Assembly: GCF_027359925.1 (NCBI RefSeq)
Contig: NZ_CP114770.1
Span: forward strand, 1 to 38,680
Origin: Hymenobacter canadensis
GTDB lineage: Bacteria; Bacteroidota; Bacteroidia; Cytophagales; Hymenobacteraceae
Length of the DNA stretch: 38,680 nt
Direction of reading: 5' to 3'
Part shown: positions 1 to 7,136 of the stretch, in pieces
How positions within the stretch are numbered: position 1 is the stretch's first letter
Layout of the letters: each line of letters begins with the position of its first letter
Translations under genes and position numbers: made by a program
Notes under the pieces: model-generated
The model's database searches: none
Seen by the model: the letters and a program-made list of their open reading frames with translations, nothing else
Told to the model about the DNA's origin: nothing

Positions 1-392
1 AATTGACCGGTAGGATAATAGAAATTGGAAGTATCCACGGTGATGTTGCCACGCATCACTTTCAGGCACTTCCTTACACCGTTCGGATAGAACTCGTTGA
101 CCAGTCCGTTCTTTTTTCCGTTGTCCCACACCTCCGTTGATTCAAGCTGCCCTTTTTCGTCGTACCACTTAACTATCCCGTGAACGCTGTCATTTTTAAG
201 GGGACTCGTAGACTCTAGCGTGCCATCACGTCGAAAAAGAGTAATGCTCCGCACATGTCCACTGCGGTCCAGGGAATCAACGTACTGAAGCTGACCGGTT
301 GGGTAGTAACGACGGTTAACTTTTGGCTCACACGAAGAAAGCAAGCCGATCACACAGAGGAAAATTAATTGAATAGGGAATAGGCGCATCAT
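1..392 (-). CDS. MORN-like (YwqK-type) lipoprotein, 3' end cut by window edge
   Basis: Not in a supplied gene call; read by translating the reverse strand from the ATG at 392 (a second ATG follows at 389). The reading frame is open to base 1. The first 21 residues form a lipoprotein signal ending in LLSSC, followed by a charged mature part. The mature region holds repeated YYPTGQL, YDEKGQLES and FYPNGVRK units with aromatic-Asn/Thr-Gly spacing. This is the pattern of MORN-variant repeats, often annotated as YwqK-family antitoxin-like proteins. These repeats form a surface or periplasmic beta-sheet; no enzymatic role is visible. The gene is on the same strand as the next two and 49 bp downstream of the 442-978 gene, so it could be co-transcribed. 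The antitoxin label common for this family is weakly founded, and I see no toxin partner. Confidence 0.75.
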   Translation of the reverse strand, partial: MMRLFPIQLIFLCVIGLLSSCEPKVNRRYYPTGQLQYVDSLDRSGHVRSITLFRRDGTLESTSPLKNDSVHGIVKWYDEKGQLESTEVWDNGKKNGLVNEFYPNGVRKCLKVMRGNITVDTSNFYYPTGQ

Positions 393-423
393 CTACTCAA
401 AGTTCGCAGAAATTCCTTTTGAG

Positions 424-440
424 GTTCAGCTAAACGGTCC
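424..440 (-). repeat. dispersed ACCGTTT motif, copy 1
   Basis: On the minus strand this 17-bp site reads GGACCGTTTAGCTGAAC, directly after the stop of the 442-978 gene. A copy differing at one base lies at 36533-36549. Shorter relatives (GACCGTTTCT followed by TAAAC or TATAC) lie at 35964-35980 and 35106-35121. Three of the four follow the stop of a minus-strand gene. Function unknown; possibly part of a dispersed intergenic repeat or a transcript 3' end. Confidence 0.45.
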
Positions 441-441
441 T

Positions 442-978
442 TCAAAGCTCATCTACGCGGCACAAAACCTGACGAAAATACTGGTTCAGTAGGCCGTTAC
501 CCTGAAACGTAGTAGCGACCAAAGGAGCTGCATCCACCACGGCTTGCCGATAAGCTGGTGAATATTCCGGAAGCGTCGAACTAGGGAGGCTGCCTAAATA
601 TGCGAGGTGATAAATCAGGTTCGTTGGGTCCAATACGGTCGCTTGATGCAGCAATTCTTTTCCTTTCTGTTCCCACTCGTCAAACGGGCCAAATTCATAG
701 GGCAGAATGGCTACCGTGTAGCCTGCTAGAAACTGAAACTCAGCTAGAGTGGTGAAACGGGATTCGCCTTCGGTAAACAGTGCACGCAAGCGGGCAGTCA
801 CCCCAAGGCGCTCCAGCAACTCTACCGGAGCCTGATCAAGCGCAGCCCAGAGGAAAAAGTAAAAGTGCCGCCAAATCTGATAATCAGTCGGGTGCTGTCC
901 GTACAGGTCTAGGTACGCGTGAAAAGCCTGCTCAAATTGCTGTTCTTCGAATTGTAGAACATCTTGTAAGGAGTACAT
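442..978 (-). CDS. hypothetical protein, 178 aa, probably cytoplasmic
   Basis: I do not recognise this protein. It has no signal peptide and no hydrophobic segment long enough for a membrane helix. It is rich in Leu, Ala, Phe, Tyr and Glu, with helical stretches such as LQFEEQQFEQAFHAYLDLYG and repeated aromatic residues. This suggests an all-alpha, possibly TPR-like fold of the kind seen in short immunity or regulatory proteins. The ATG at 978 is the first in frame. The stop (TGA) at 442 is followed at once by a short motif (GGACCGTTTAG on the gene strand) that recurs near other genes in the window. Function unknown; the gene itself is well supported by length and composition. Confidence 0.7.
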   Translation of the reverse strand: MYSLQDVLQFEEQQFEQAFHAYLDLYGQHPTDYQIWRHFYFFLWAALDQAPVELLERLGVTARLRALFTEGESRFTTLAEFQFLAGYTVAILPYEFGPFDEWEQKGKELLHQATVLDPTNLIYHLAYLGSLPSSTLPEYSPAYRQAVVDAAPLVATTFQGNGLLNQYFRQVLCRVDEL

Positions 979-1005
979 AAAGAAGGTCTGAATAGGAAAA
1001 CGAGG

Positions 1006-1350
1006 TCACTCTTGAACGTTTGGTTTCTTTCGTCTAGCCCACATGAGGAGCGCGGCGGAAACCGTGGTTAAGAAGGGTGCTAGCCCGATGACCCAATTTG
1101 CCAAGGCTATGTTCATGCGATAAGGCAACCCATTTGCCCAGTAAGTGGCCACCGCCAAGGTAACCAAGTAAACGGCCACCAAGACCGCCTTTTCGGCATA
1201 CGGCACCGGCACAGCCAGCACCCCCACCAAGAAGAGTAACAGCGACCCTGCCAGGAGAAAGACGGTTGTCAGCACTTCTTCCCCGTGCGCGAAGGCCCAC
1301 GTGGGCAGGAGCAAGAAAAGTAGCAGCAGGCCCGTGGTTCGCTGGTTCAT
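1006..1350 (-). CDS. small membrane protein with signal peptide, 114 aa
   Basis: The N-terminus has two basic-polar residues and a Leu-rich core ending in AFAHGEE, a signal peptide or first membrane helix. Three further hydrophobic segments follow, at about residues 28-48, 53-70 and 80-105. The C-terminus is basic (RRKKPNVQE), so a positive-inside cytoplasmic tail is likely. It is therefore a three- or four-helix inner-membrane protein. I recognise no family motif. The ATG at 1350 is the only sensible start. It lies 27 bp upstream of the 442-978 gene on the same strand, so the three minus-strand genes may form one transcription unit. Confidence 0.7.
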   Translation of the reverse strand: MNQRTTGLLLLFLLLPTWAFAHGEEVLTTVFLLAGSLLLFLVGVLAVPVPYAEKAVLVAVYLVTLAVATYWANGLPYRMNIALANWVIGLAPFLTTVSAALLMWARRKKPNVQE

Positions 1351-1436
1351 GAATCAAAGCTAGGACAGCGTGTTTACGCGAAGGTCAAGTTCACGAAAAC
1401 GGTGATTTTGGTAAGCCGTGACTTGCAACTATGTCT

Positions 1437-1493
1437 GCAAAAGGCTAGGGAAGGCTTAAAGTAATTTTGTCCCCCCGCTGCTATAAGAAGGCC
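1437..1493 (+). repeat. ~55-bp inverted repeat, intact left copy
   Basis: This stretch reappears in reverse complement at 33259-33268 plus 34093-34141, where an 824-bp IS5-type element has split it. The two copies match from the GCAAA(A)GGCT end to AAGGCC, with one indel and one or two substitutions. Similarity stops abruptly at both ends. It contains TAATTTTG (1462-1469), which fits the Bacteroidota -7 box TAnnTTTG. It may be a transposon end, a recombination site or a promoter-bearing repeat. The par, Rhs, Tn3, rep and fic modules all lie between the two copies. Confidence 0.75.
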
Positions 1494-1562
1494 GAGTACA
1501 GAGAGTATACACCGAGTACTGGTGGTGATTTACAACAACCAGTAATGCAACTGGATCTACAA

Positions 1563-1874
1563 CTATTTCGAGTTGTGCTTTTTGGCCAGTTTATCAATCT
1601 TTTCTTTCACGGCCGCGACGACAAAATCGTGAATGGAAATCCGGTCGCGCTTGGGTAGGCTGTCTTGAATAGCCCGGATCTGTGCCAGCTCGCTTTCGTA
1701 GATTTTGAAGGTAAAGGACTTGAGCTTGTCTTCCTCAGGTGTAGCCTTCGCAGCGGCCGCTACTGGGGACACTAGTACAGAGCCGCCTTTGTTAATCATC
1801 TCCTGCATCGCTGAACTGGAGAGAGAAGCAGGTGGCGTAGGAGGAAGGCCGAGTTTGGGTTTCTTCATGGCCAT
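1563..1874 (-). CDS. small basic protein after parA, probable ParB-like centromere-binding partner
   Basis: This 103-aa protein has a Pro/Ala/Ser-rich N-terminal half (residues 1-50) and a basic C-terminal half. The latter has the pattern FKIYESELAQIRAI followed by an ISIHDFVVAAVKEKID helix. A beta strand followed by two helices is the outline of a ribbon-helix-helix DNA-binding domain, but I cannot prove the fold by eye. It follows parA on the same strand after 79 bp, the usual place of the centromere-binding partner in type Ib plasmid partition systems. The gap holds an imperfect palindrome that could be its binding site. The start could be 1874 (MAMKK) or 1868 (MKK). Role as a ParB analogue is inferred from position and composition only. 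Confidence 0.65.
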   Translation of the reverse strand: MAMKKPKLGLPPTPPASLSSSAMQEMINKGGSVLVSPVAAAAKATPEEDKLKSFTFKIYESELAQIRAIQDSLPKRDRISIHDFVVAAVKEKIDKLAKKHNSK

Positions 1875-1895
1875 AAGATGCGGCGAATGTTGCAG

Positions 1896-1942
1896 TACAA
1901 CAACTGATTATACAAGTGAATTTAGTTGTAAATCAGGTTGTA
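1896..1942 (-). promoter_or_regulatory. imperfect palindrome between parA and its partner, candidate centromere or operator
   Basis: The site begins TACAACAACTGATT and ends AATCAGGTTGTA, which are near reverse complements, with an internal AGTTGTA at 1924-1930. The same ACAACT/AGTTGT hexamer recurs upstream of parA (2645-2710), near 1530-1570 and in the hairpin after fic. Position and repetition suggest a binding site for ParA or its partner. This is inferred, not shown. Confidence 0.45.
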
Positions 1943-1953
1943 TTTTTAGTTTA

Positions 1954-2610
1954 CTATTTGATTGTTTCTGTTGCGGCTTGTACGCTTGCGCACAGATCGT
2001 TGACTTCTACCAATGCTTTTTCATCGGCTGGCTTCATTTCCAACACTCCTAACCCGGCCGCAGCAGCATTAGCGAACGAGATACGGTTGCCTACAGACGT
2101 CTCCAGGAACTGCAGATATTCAGAGCCACGTAGTAGCTCAGCCGCTTCCTCCTTATAGGTGCCGCGGGCGTCGGCCTTGTTGATGAACGTGAGCGAGCGC
2201 AGACTCGGGTTGAACGGCGCCACCTCGGCAATCAGGTTCTCCACTTTGCGCAGCGTCCAGATGTCGAGCGAGCGGGGAGCGAACGGGACCAGGTATACGT
2301 GGGAGATTGTCAGGGCCGAGCGCTGGCTGACCGTATCACGGCCACCGGTATCGATGACGATGTCGTCGCACTTCGTGGCCAGGCGCTGTACCTGGGCATT
2401 GAGCTCGCGGCCCGTTACTTTAACCGCGGTGTAGCCTAGGTCACCATCAAGGGACTGGTGACGAAAAGACGTGAAGTCCGTGGCCGACTCCTGATCATCG
2501 GCATCGATGAGAATAACGTCGCGGCCCTGCTGAAGCAGATATATCGTGAGGTTCGTCGCGATAGTAGTTTTCCCACTACCGCCCTTGATGCCGCCTACCG
2601 TGTAGATCAT
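1954..2610 (-). CDS. parA: ParA-family plasmid partition ATPase
   Basis: 218 aa. The N-terminus carries the deviant Walker A motif KGGSGKTT at residues 9-16, with the signature lysine that marks the ParA/MinD/Soj superfamily. Next come VILIDADDQ (about 32-40, Walker A'-type strand) and DDIVIDTGG (about 80-90, Walker B region). ParA ATPases bind non-specific DNA as ATP dimers and move plasmid copies apart through a partner bound to the centromere. The short length with no N-terminal helix-turn-helix fits type Ib ParA proteins. These do not regulate their own gene by themselves; the small partner usually does. The next gene downstream (1563-1874) is the likely partner. Upstream are three TAGTTGT repeats that may be the autoregulatory site. 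The ATG at 2610 gives a start directly before the first strand, as is typical. Confidence 0.93.
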   Translation of the reverse strand: MIYTVGGIKGGSGKTTIATNLTIYLLQQGRDVILIDADDQESATDFTSFRHQSLDGDLGYTAVKVTGRELNAQVQRLATKCDDIVIDTGGRDTVSQRSALTISHVYLVPFAPRSLDIWTLRKVENLIAEVAPFNPSLRSLTFINKADARGTYKEEAAELLRGSEYLQFLETSVGNRISFANAAAAGLGVLEMKPADEKALVEVNDLCASVQAATETIK

Positions 2611-2644
2611 GTTGTCTGGGCTAAACTGCCTTTGGTTGCTATTT

Positions 2645-2710
2645 TAGTTGTAAAACTAGTTGTTAAAATGCATCTATACAAATTAACATTCCATTCCATT
2701 TATAGTTGTT
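2645..2710 (-). promoter_or_regulatory. TAGTTGT repeats upstream of parA, candidate operator
   Basis: Direct copies on the plus strand: TAGTTGTAAAA at 2645-2655, TAGTTGTTAAAA at 2657-2668 (12-bp spacing), and TAGTTGTT at 2703-2710. They lie 35-100 bp upstream of the parA start in AT-rich DNA, where its promoter should be. Shared motifs with the 1896-1942 palindrome suggest one binding protein for both. Confidence 0.5.
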
Positions 2711-2824
2711 GGCCAATAACATAACTAGATATATGGTCAATATTCACAGGAAAAAGACACCTAATATACTTTATGCGCAGATCCACTACACTCACGTTAT
2801 ATTCTTTCTTAATAGTTAGGCGAC

Positions 2825-3040
2825 CAGCAAAAGTTGCGCAACAGGCAGACCAGCTTTGCGGCCCAGCTTGCCCCGCTCGGGCTGTAGCGTTGGGTGGAGG
2901 GGAACCAGGCCCAGCACCAAGAAGTGAAGCGATTCTATGGACTCGTGAAGGAGTTCAACTCGCAGCTGGAGCAGGTCGCTCACAAGAGCATCCACCGGGC
3001 CGGGCAGCAACACAGCCGCAACAGTGGATTAGGTAGGTAA
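2825..3040 (+). pseudogene. possible degenerate gene remnant
   Basis: In the frame ending at the TAA at 3038-3040 the translation looks protein-like. There is a helical, Gln/Lys-rich stretch (HQEVKRFYGLVKEFNSQLEQ) and an N-terminal part with KLRNRQTSFAAQL, interrupted by one TAG at about 2900. There is no start codon in front of it. The composition resembles the C-terminal coiled-coil end of a plasmid or transposon protein. I do not recognise the parent. The overlapping frame beginning at 2773 has no such character. Could be chance. Confidence 0.3.
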
Positions 3041-3073
3041 AGGCCATACCTTGTCCGCCATTTAAAAGCCATT

Positions 3074-3556
3074 ATGATGCGCCTGCTTTTGCCCTTGGCC
3101 CTGTTCCTACTATTAGGGCAGGGATGCACCCGAAAATCTGCTTTCCTAGCGATTGGGACCAAGAGAGGAATTGGTAGTTACCGATTAAACGGGCGCACGG
3201 TGAGCTGCCGGGTAGACGTTTCTGCTGGGACCATTGTATCAAGTTCCGACTCGCTGGTGGGCATCTCCATCTCAATGAGGACGGTTCCCTCTCCAGATAG
3301 TGGTTATCCTGTGCTAATACTTGACTATCGCAAGCCGGCTGGTCTGCCTGATAGCCAATACCAAGTAGCCTTAACCACTTACTTAGCTGGCGGTAGTAAG
3401 GAAATCGTTTTCTACGAAGGCATTGTAGGAACGCTGACCGAAACGAGCCCAGATGTCTTTGCCGGCACTTTTACCAGCAGCCATCCTGAATACAGTCCAC
3501 TCACGGCGGGTACATTCACCGGTGCCCGGCTCCAAAAGTCATCCGATTACAGATGA
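3074..3556 (+). CDS. hypothetical lipoprotein, 160 aa
   Basis: A hydrophobic N-terminus (MMRLLLPLALFLLLGQGC) ends in a Cys followed by TRK, consistent with signal peptidase II processing although the residues before Cys are not a perfect lipobox. The mature part has alternating beta-type segments: SYRLNGRTVSC, TIVSSSDSLVGISIS, YPVLILDYRK, EIVFYEGIVGTLT, DVFAGTFTSS and TAGTFTGARL. This looks like a beta-sandwich of the kind common in small Bacteroidota lipoproteins with unknown roles. Two ATG codons stand in tandem at 3074 and 3077. It is flanked by intergenic DNA on both sides and is probably monocistronic. Confidence 0.7.
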   Translation: MMRLLLPLALFLLLGQGCTRKSAFLAIGTKRGIGSYRLNGRTVSCRVDVSAGTIVSSSDSLVGISISMRTVPSPDSGYPVLILDYRKPAGLPDSQYQVALTTYLAGGSKEIVFYEGIVGTLTETSPDVFAGTFTSSHPEYSPLTAGTFTGARLQKSSDYR

Positions 3557-4083
3557 ATCTGGGCGGAATACATGCACTGCTAAGAAGCTGACTCCATTGA
3601 ACTTGGACAAAGCTCCACGGGCATAGCCCCTTGGTAAAATACCAAAATCCGAGAACAGGAGCCGTGGGGACAAAAACCGCACGGATTCCAAGACGGCAGG
3701 TACAATGGGCATTATGTAAATGAACTAAAACCAGGTAGGAGAACGGAGGTGCTAACGGGCCCAGTCCCGGAAAAGTCTTGTTTTAATCGAGGCATCGGCG
3801 TTCATAACTACGGTTTTGACGACCATTTTCGTCCTAGTTTTGTCGCGGACGCCAGTGACTTTTCGTGCAACTCATGCCATTTCATGAATTTTATATCTAA
3901 TTTTTTGAATATATATAAAATAAATATACTGCATTAAAATATTGATATAGTAAAAGTCACTTTAATAGCCAATATGTCCTTTACAACTATATACTTTACC
4001 AGGTAAGTTTGTAAGGATGCTACAAAACATCTTTTTATACGGAAGCTGTTCCAATAAAGCCTGCTAGCGCGCATAATTACTAC
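3557..4083. other. intergenic stretch with a nested hairpin and an AT-rich upstream region
   Basis: No convincing gene. At 3613-3620 (CTCCACGG) and 3662-3669 (CCGTGGGG) two arms can form an 8-bp stem. It encloses a perfect TTGGTA-AAA-TACCAA hairpin at 3631-3645. Bases 3890-4000 are very AT-rich and precede the RCC1-Rhs genes. An open frame at 3749-3937 is low-complexity in its second half and is not supported. Confidence 0.4.
3980..4011 (+). promoter_or_regulatory. candidate Bacteroidota promoter for the RCC1-Rhs genes
   Basis: TTTA at 3980-3983, a 20-bp spacer and TAAGTTTG at 4004-4011 fit the TTTG-N19-21-TAnnTTTG pattern used by the primary sigma factor of Bacteroidota, with one mismatch. 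The start codon lies about 70 bp downstream. Predicted by eye only. Confidence 0.35.
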
Positions 4084-5595
4084 ATGTATAACATGGTCTC
4101 AACGCGCCACCTGTATTCTATTGTTGGCGCATGCTTTCTGCTTTCCACTACCTGTACTGCTCAGTTGATGCCTTCCCATATAGAAGGAGTGGCAGCAGGG
4201 GGGCTTACTAGCTATGCTAGTAGAGCGGACGGAACAGTGTGGTCTTGGGGGGCTAACTCGGATGGATTATTAGGTGATTCATCACAGGTCGCTCAGCGTA
4301 TCCGTCCTGGAACGATTTCCTTATCGCAACCCCTAACACCGAATGCTAACCAACCCCAGTTTGATGCCTCGGATACAAATTCTGCTATTCTACAATCAAA
4401 CGGGACCCTATTGATTTGGGGACGCAATGACTACGGGCAATTAGGGACCGGAGTTAAGAACGAGGCACGCCATAGACCAAGCCTTGTTCCAGATCCTACC
4501 GTAGCTGTTCCCGGTACGATATGGTCCCGAGTTGTATTAGGCCAAGGAGTGACTTTTGCTTTGCGTTCTGATCGCACACTTTGGGCATGGGGTCGGAGTG
4601 AGAGTGGAATGCTGGGTAATGGAACTACCGCACCTGATGTCATCCGTCCTGCGCAAATACCGTCACCCACAACTGCTACGCCCGGCTCTTACTGGAGCGA
4701 CATTGCAGCGGGCCAGGGCTTTGCTTTAGCCCTTCGTTCGGATGGCACCCTTTGGGCGTGGGGCTATGCAGGGTATGGCAGTTTGGGAATAGGCCCGAGT
4801 ACTGTTACGTATCAGACCACACCCATACTTGTACCGTCGCCTTCAGGAGCACTTGCTGGCACGCATTGGACAAAGATAGCGACAGGCTATACCCATGCCC
4901 TAGCGGTGCGTTCTGATGGTACGCTGTGGACATGGGGCCGTGCCAATTTCGGACAATTGGGTAATGGAGATCTGAGCACACAAGTCGCCGTACCTACACA
5001 GATTACAAATCCAACTGCCGCGTCAGTAGGGACTAGCTGGGTACAAGTATGGGCGGGCAACGAACACTCCCTAGCGCTGCGTTCGGATAGCACATTATGG
5101 GGTTGGGGACGCAATACAGAAGGACAACTTGGTGACAATACTGCCATTTCCCGAACTGTTCCCGTGCAAGAGTTCACAAGAAGCCACTGGGCAAGCGCGT
5201 CGGGTGGGTTTTTCCATTCTTTGGCTGTACGCAACGGTAAAGTGTTTGCCTGTGGGGGTATGAACTTCAACACAAACGCAGGCCAGTTAGGAGACGGTAC
5301 GCGCAACGGATCTGCTTACTTTCGAGCGAGTCTGGTACCCGTACTGGCGTCAGCGAATCAACGCTTAAGCCGCCTAGTTTTTAGTCCTAATCCTGCACAT
5401 GCATCCGTTGTTGTCACTGGGTTGCCAATAGGAACACGTGTGCTTCTTATGGATATAAGTGGTCGCCGAGTCCAAGAGGTACATCTTAATATGAATCGGG
5501 AGATACCACTTGACGCTTTCCCTCCTGGCATATACATAATACAAGCATATCCGACCAATGTTCCGCCGCTACGAGCCCGTTTGGTCATAGAATAA
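4084..5595 (+). CDS. secreted RCC1-repeat beta-propeller with T9SS sorting domain (first copy)
   Basis: 503 aa. An N-terminal signal peptide (to about residue 26, TCTAQ) is followed by seven RCC1-type repeats. Each has the pattern (A/S)LRSDGTLWAWG followed by GQLG, a seven-bladed propeller in all. The last ~80 residues, beginning SPNPAHASVVV and containing DISGRRV and FPPGIYIIQ, match the type A C-terminal signal of the type IX secretion system. The protein should cross the outer membrane through the Por system and be anchored on the surface or released. RCC1 propellers of bacteria are usually protein-binding scaffolds; no enzyme motif is seen. A start at 4093 (second Met) is possible. It heads a run of five plus-strand genes with very short gaps and is a clear paralogue of the next gene. 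Confidence 0.9.
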   Translation: MYNMVSTRHLYSIVGACFLLSTTCTAQLMPSHIEGVAAGGLTSYASRADGTVWSWGANSDGLLGDSSQVAQRIRPGTISLSQPLTPNANQPQFDASDTNSAILQSNGTLLIWGRNDYGQLGTGVKNEARHRPSLVPDPTVAVPGTIWSRVVLGQGVTFALRSDRTLWAWGRSESGMLGNGTTAPDVIRPAQIPSPTTATPGSYWSDIAAGQGFALALRSDGTLWAWGYAGYGSLGIGPSTVTYQTTPILVPSPSGALAGTHWTKIATGYTHALAVRSDGTLWTWGRANFGQLGNGDLSTQVAVPTQITNPTAASVGTSWVQVWAGNEHSLALRSDSTLWGWGRNTEGQLGDNTAISRTVPVQEFTRSHWASASGGFFHSLAVRNGKVFACGGMNFNTNAGQLGDGTRNGSAYFRASLVPVLASANQRLSRLVFSPNPAHASVVVTGLPIGTRVLLMDISGRRVQEVHLNMNREIPLDAFPPGIYIIQAYPTNVPPLRARLVIE

Positions 5596-5629
5596 ATTGA
5601 GTGGTTTTCTCAGGACTCTTTTAGCTCCT

Positions 5630-7132
5630 ATGGTAAAAAAAATACGCGCTCGTAGTCTATTTATTCTAGGACGAAATGTCCTGCTCATCTTGCTGGTTCA
5701 GGGCTGGCTGGTTCTCACGTGTCGTTGTGCGCAAGCACAGGTGTCATATTCCCAGCTAGCAGCTGGAACCTTCCACTCGGCGGCGTTACAAACAGATGGA
5801 AAGCTCTGGATGTGGGGACGCAATAATGCCGGACAACTAGGGAATGGCAGCACCGCTGCCCAGAGTAGTACGCCGGTTGTAGTAGTAACACCGAGTACAG
5901 CTTTAACTGGTACTACTTGGAAACAAGTGGCAGCTGGCACATTTCACACGGTAGCTTTACGATCAGATGGTACGCTCTGGGCATGGGGCGATAACAGTTC
6001 TGGTCAACTTGGTGACGGCTCGACAACATCTCAAAGAATACCAGTATTCGTGCCCACTCCAGTCGGAGCTCAAGCTGGAACATCCTGGACGCAAGTAGTA
6101 GCGGGCTACGCCCACACACTGGCATTACGATCAGATGGCACGTTGTGGGCCTGGGGCGGAAATTTATATGGTCAATTAGGCGATGGAACTACAACAGACC
6201 GTCATCTACCCGTACGTGTCCGCACAAGCCTGAATCTAATTACTGAACCCACTTGGGTGCAGATAACGACTGCTAACCATCATAGTCTGGGTATAACTAT
6301 GGGGGGAGGTCTTTGGGCGTGGGGCCGTAATCACTTAGGCCAATTGGGTGTGGGAGCAGGGCTATTCTGGCAATCGCAACCACTTCGCGTTGTTGTAGCC
6401 GGTCAGGCCCTCACATGGAAGCAGGTAAGCGCAGGTGAGTCACACACTCTCGCTCTAACTACAAACAATGAATTGTGGGCGTGGGGTACCAACGAGAGTG
6501 GACAGTTGGGTAGTGGAGCTGCCACAATTGTCAGCACGGTGCCTGTTCGGGTACCAACACCAACTACGTGTGCTCCTGGCACCCAATGGATGACACTTGC
6601 CGCTGGCGCGTTGCATTCTCTGGCGCTAAGATCAGATAGTACATTATGGAGTTGGGGAGAAGGAGCAGACGGGCAACTGGGTAACAACACCACTATTCTG
6701 TCTTCCACGCCAATGCAAGAGGATACAAAAGGCCGCTGGCGGTTACTAGCCGCGGGCGGAACGCATTCCCTGGCTGTATCTACGTCAAGAGTTTATGCCA
6801 CGGGTTCCGCAGAGTACGGACAGCTAGGAATGGGCAATACAGTTCGTGCCCTCCGTTTTAAAACATCACAGGCTTCCCCTTTGACTGCCCAGCAGCATTT
6901 GGATAATTCCGTACGCATATTTCCCAATCCAGCAGTGGACTTGGTTTATATTACTGGGATAACATCTAGCACGTTACTGTCAATACATGATTTGCAGGGA
7001 CGCATTATAAGACAGACCGAAATGATTGCTTTACCCCTCGATATCAGTCATTTACCCAGTGGGATGTACCTGCTTAATCTTTTGCAGGCTGATGGTACTC
7101 GTTTCAAGCAAAAATTACTAATCCAGCATTAA
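5630..7132 (+). CDS. secreted RCC1-repeat beta-propeller with T9SS sorting domain (second copy)
   Basis: 500 aa from the ATG at 5630 (MVKKIRARSLF). The frame is open from a TTG at 5597, but the ATG gives a proper basic-hydrophobic signal peptide ending CAQAQ. Seven RCC1 repeats follow, with LRSDGTLWAWG and GQLGDG motifs, so this is also a seven-bladed propeller. The end has FPNPAVDLVYI, IHDLQGRII and LPSGMYLLNL, a type A T9SS sorting domain. It is a paralogue of the preceding protein, with the same repeat number and the same PVQE/PMQE loop before the last blade, so tandem duplication followed by divergence is likely. It lies 34 bp after the first copy and 4 bp before the Rhs-like gene, so co-transcription is likely. 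Confidence 0.9.
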   Translation: MVKKIRARSLFILGRNVLLILLVQGWLVLTCRCAQAQVSYSQLAAGTFHSAALQTDGKLWMWGRNNAGQLGNGSTAAQSSTPVVVVTPSTALTGTTWKQVAAGTFHTVALRSDGTLWAWGDNSSGQLGDGSTTSQRIPVFVPTPVGAQAGTSWTQVVAGYAHTLALRSDGTLWAWGGNLYGQLGDGTTTDRHLPVRVRTSLNLITEPTWVQITTANHHSLGITMGGGLWAWGRNHLGQLGVGAGLFWQSQPLRVVVAGQALTWKQVSAGESHTLALTTNNELWAWGTNESGQLGSGAATIVSTVPVRVPTPTTCAPGTQWMTLAAGALHSLALRSDSTLWSWGEGADGQLGNNTTILSSTPMQEDTKGRWRLLAAGGTHSLAVSTSRVYATGSAEYGQLGMGNTVRALRFKTSQASPLTAQQHLDNSVRIFPNPAVDLVYITGITSSTLLSIHDLQGRIIRQTEMIALPLDISHLPSGMYLLNLLQADGTRFKQKLLIQH

Positions 7133-7136
7133 TGTT

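Noticed and set aside
3749..3937. 62-codon plus-strand frame before the RCC1 genes
   Set aside because: No ATG start (it opens with GTG), the second half is AT-driven low complexity, and no known motif is seen.
5597..5629. TTG start for the second RCC1 gene
   Set aside because: The ATG at 5630 gives a normal signal peptide, while the longer form adds residues before it without gain.
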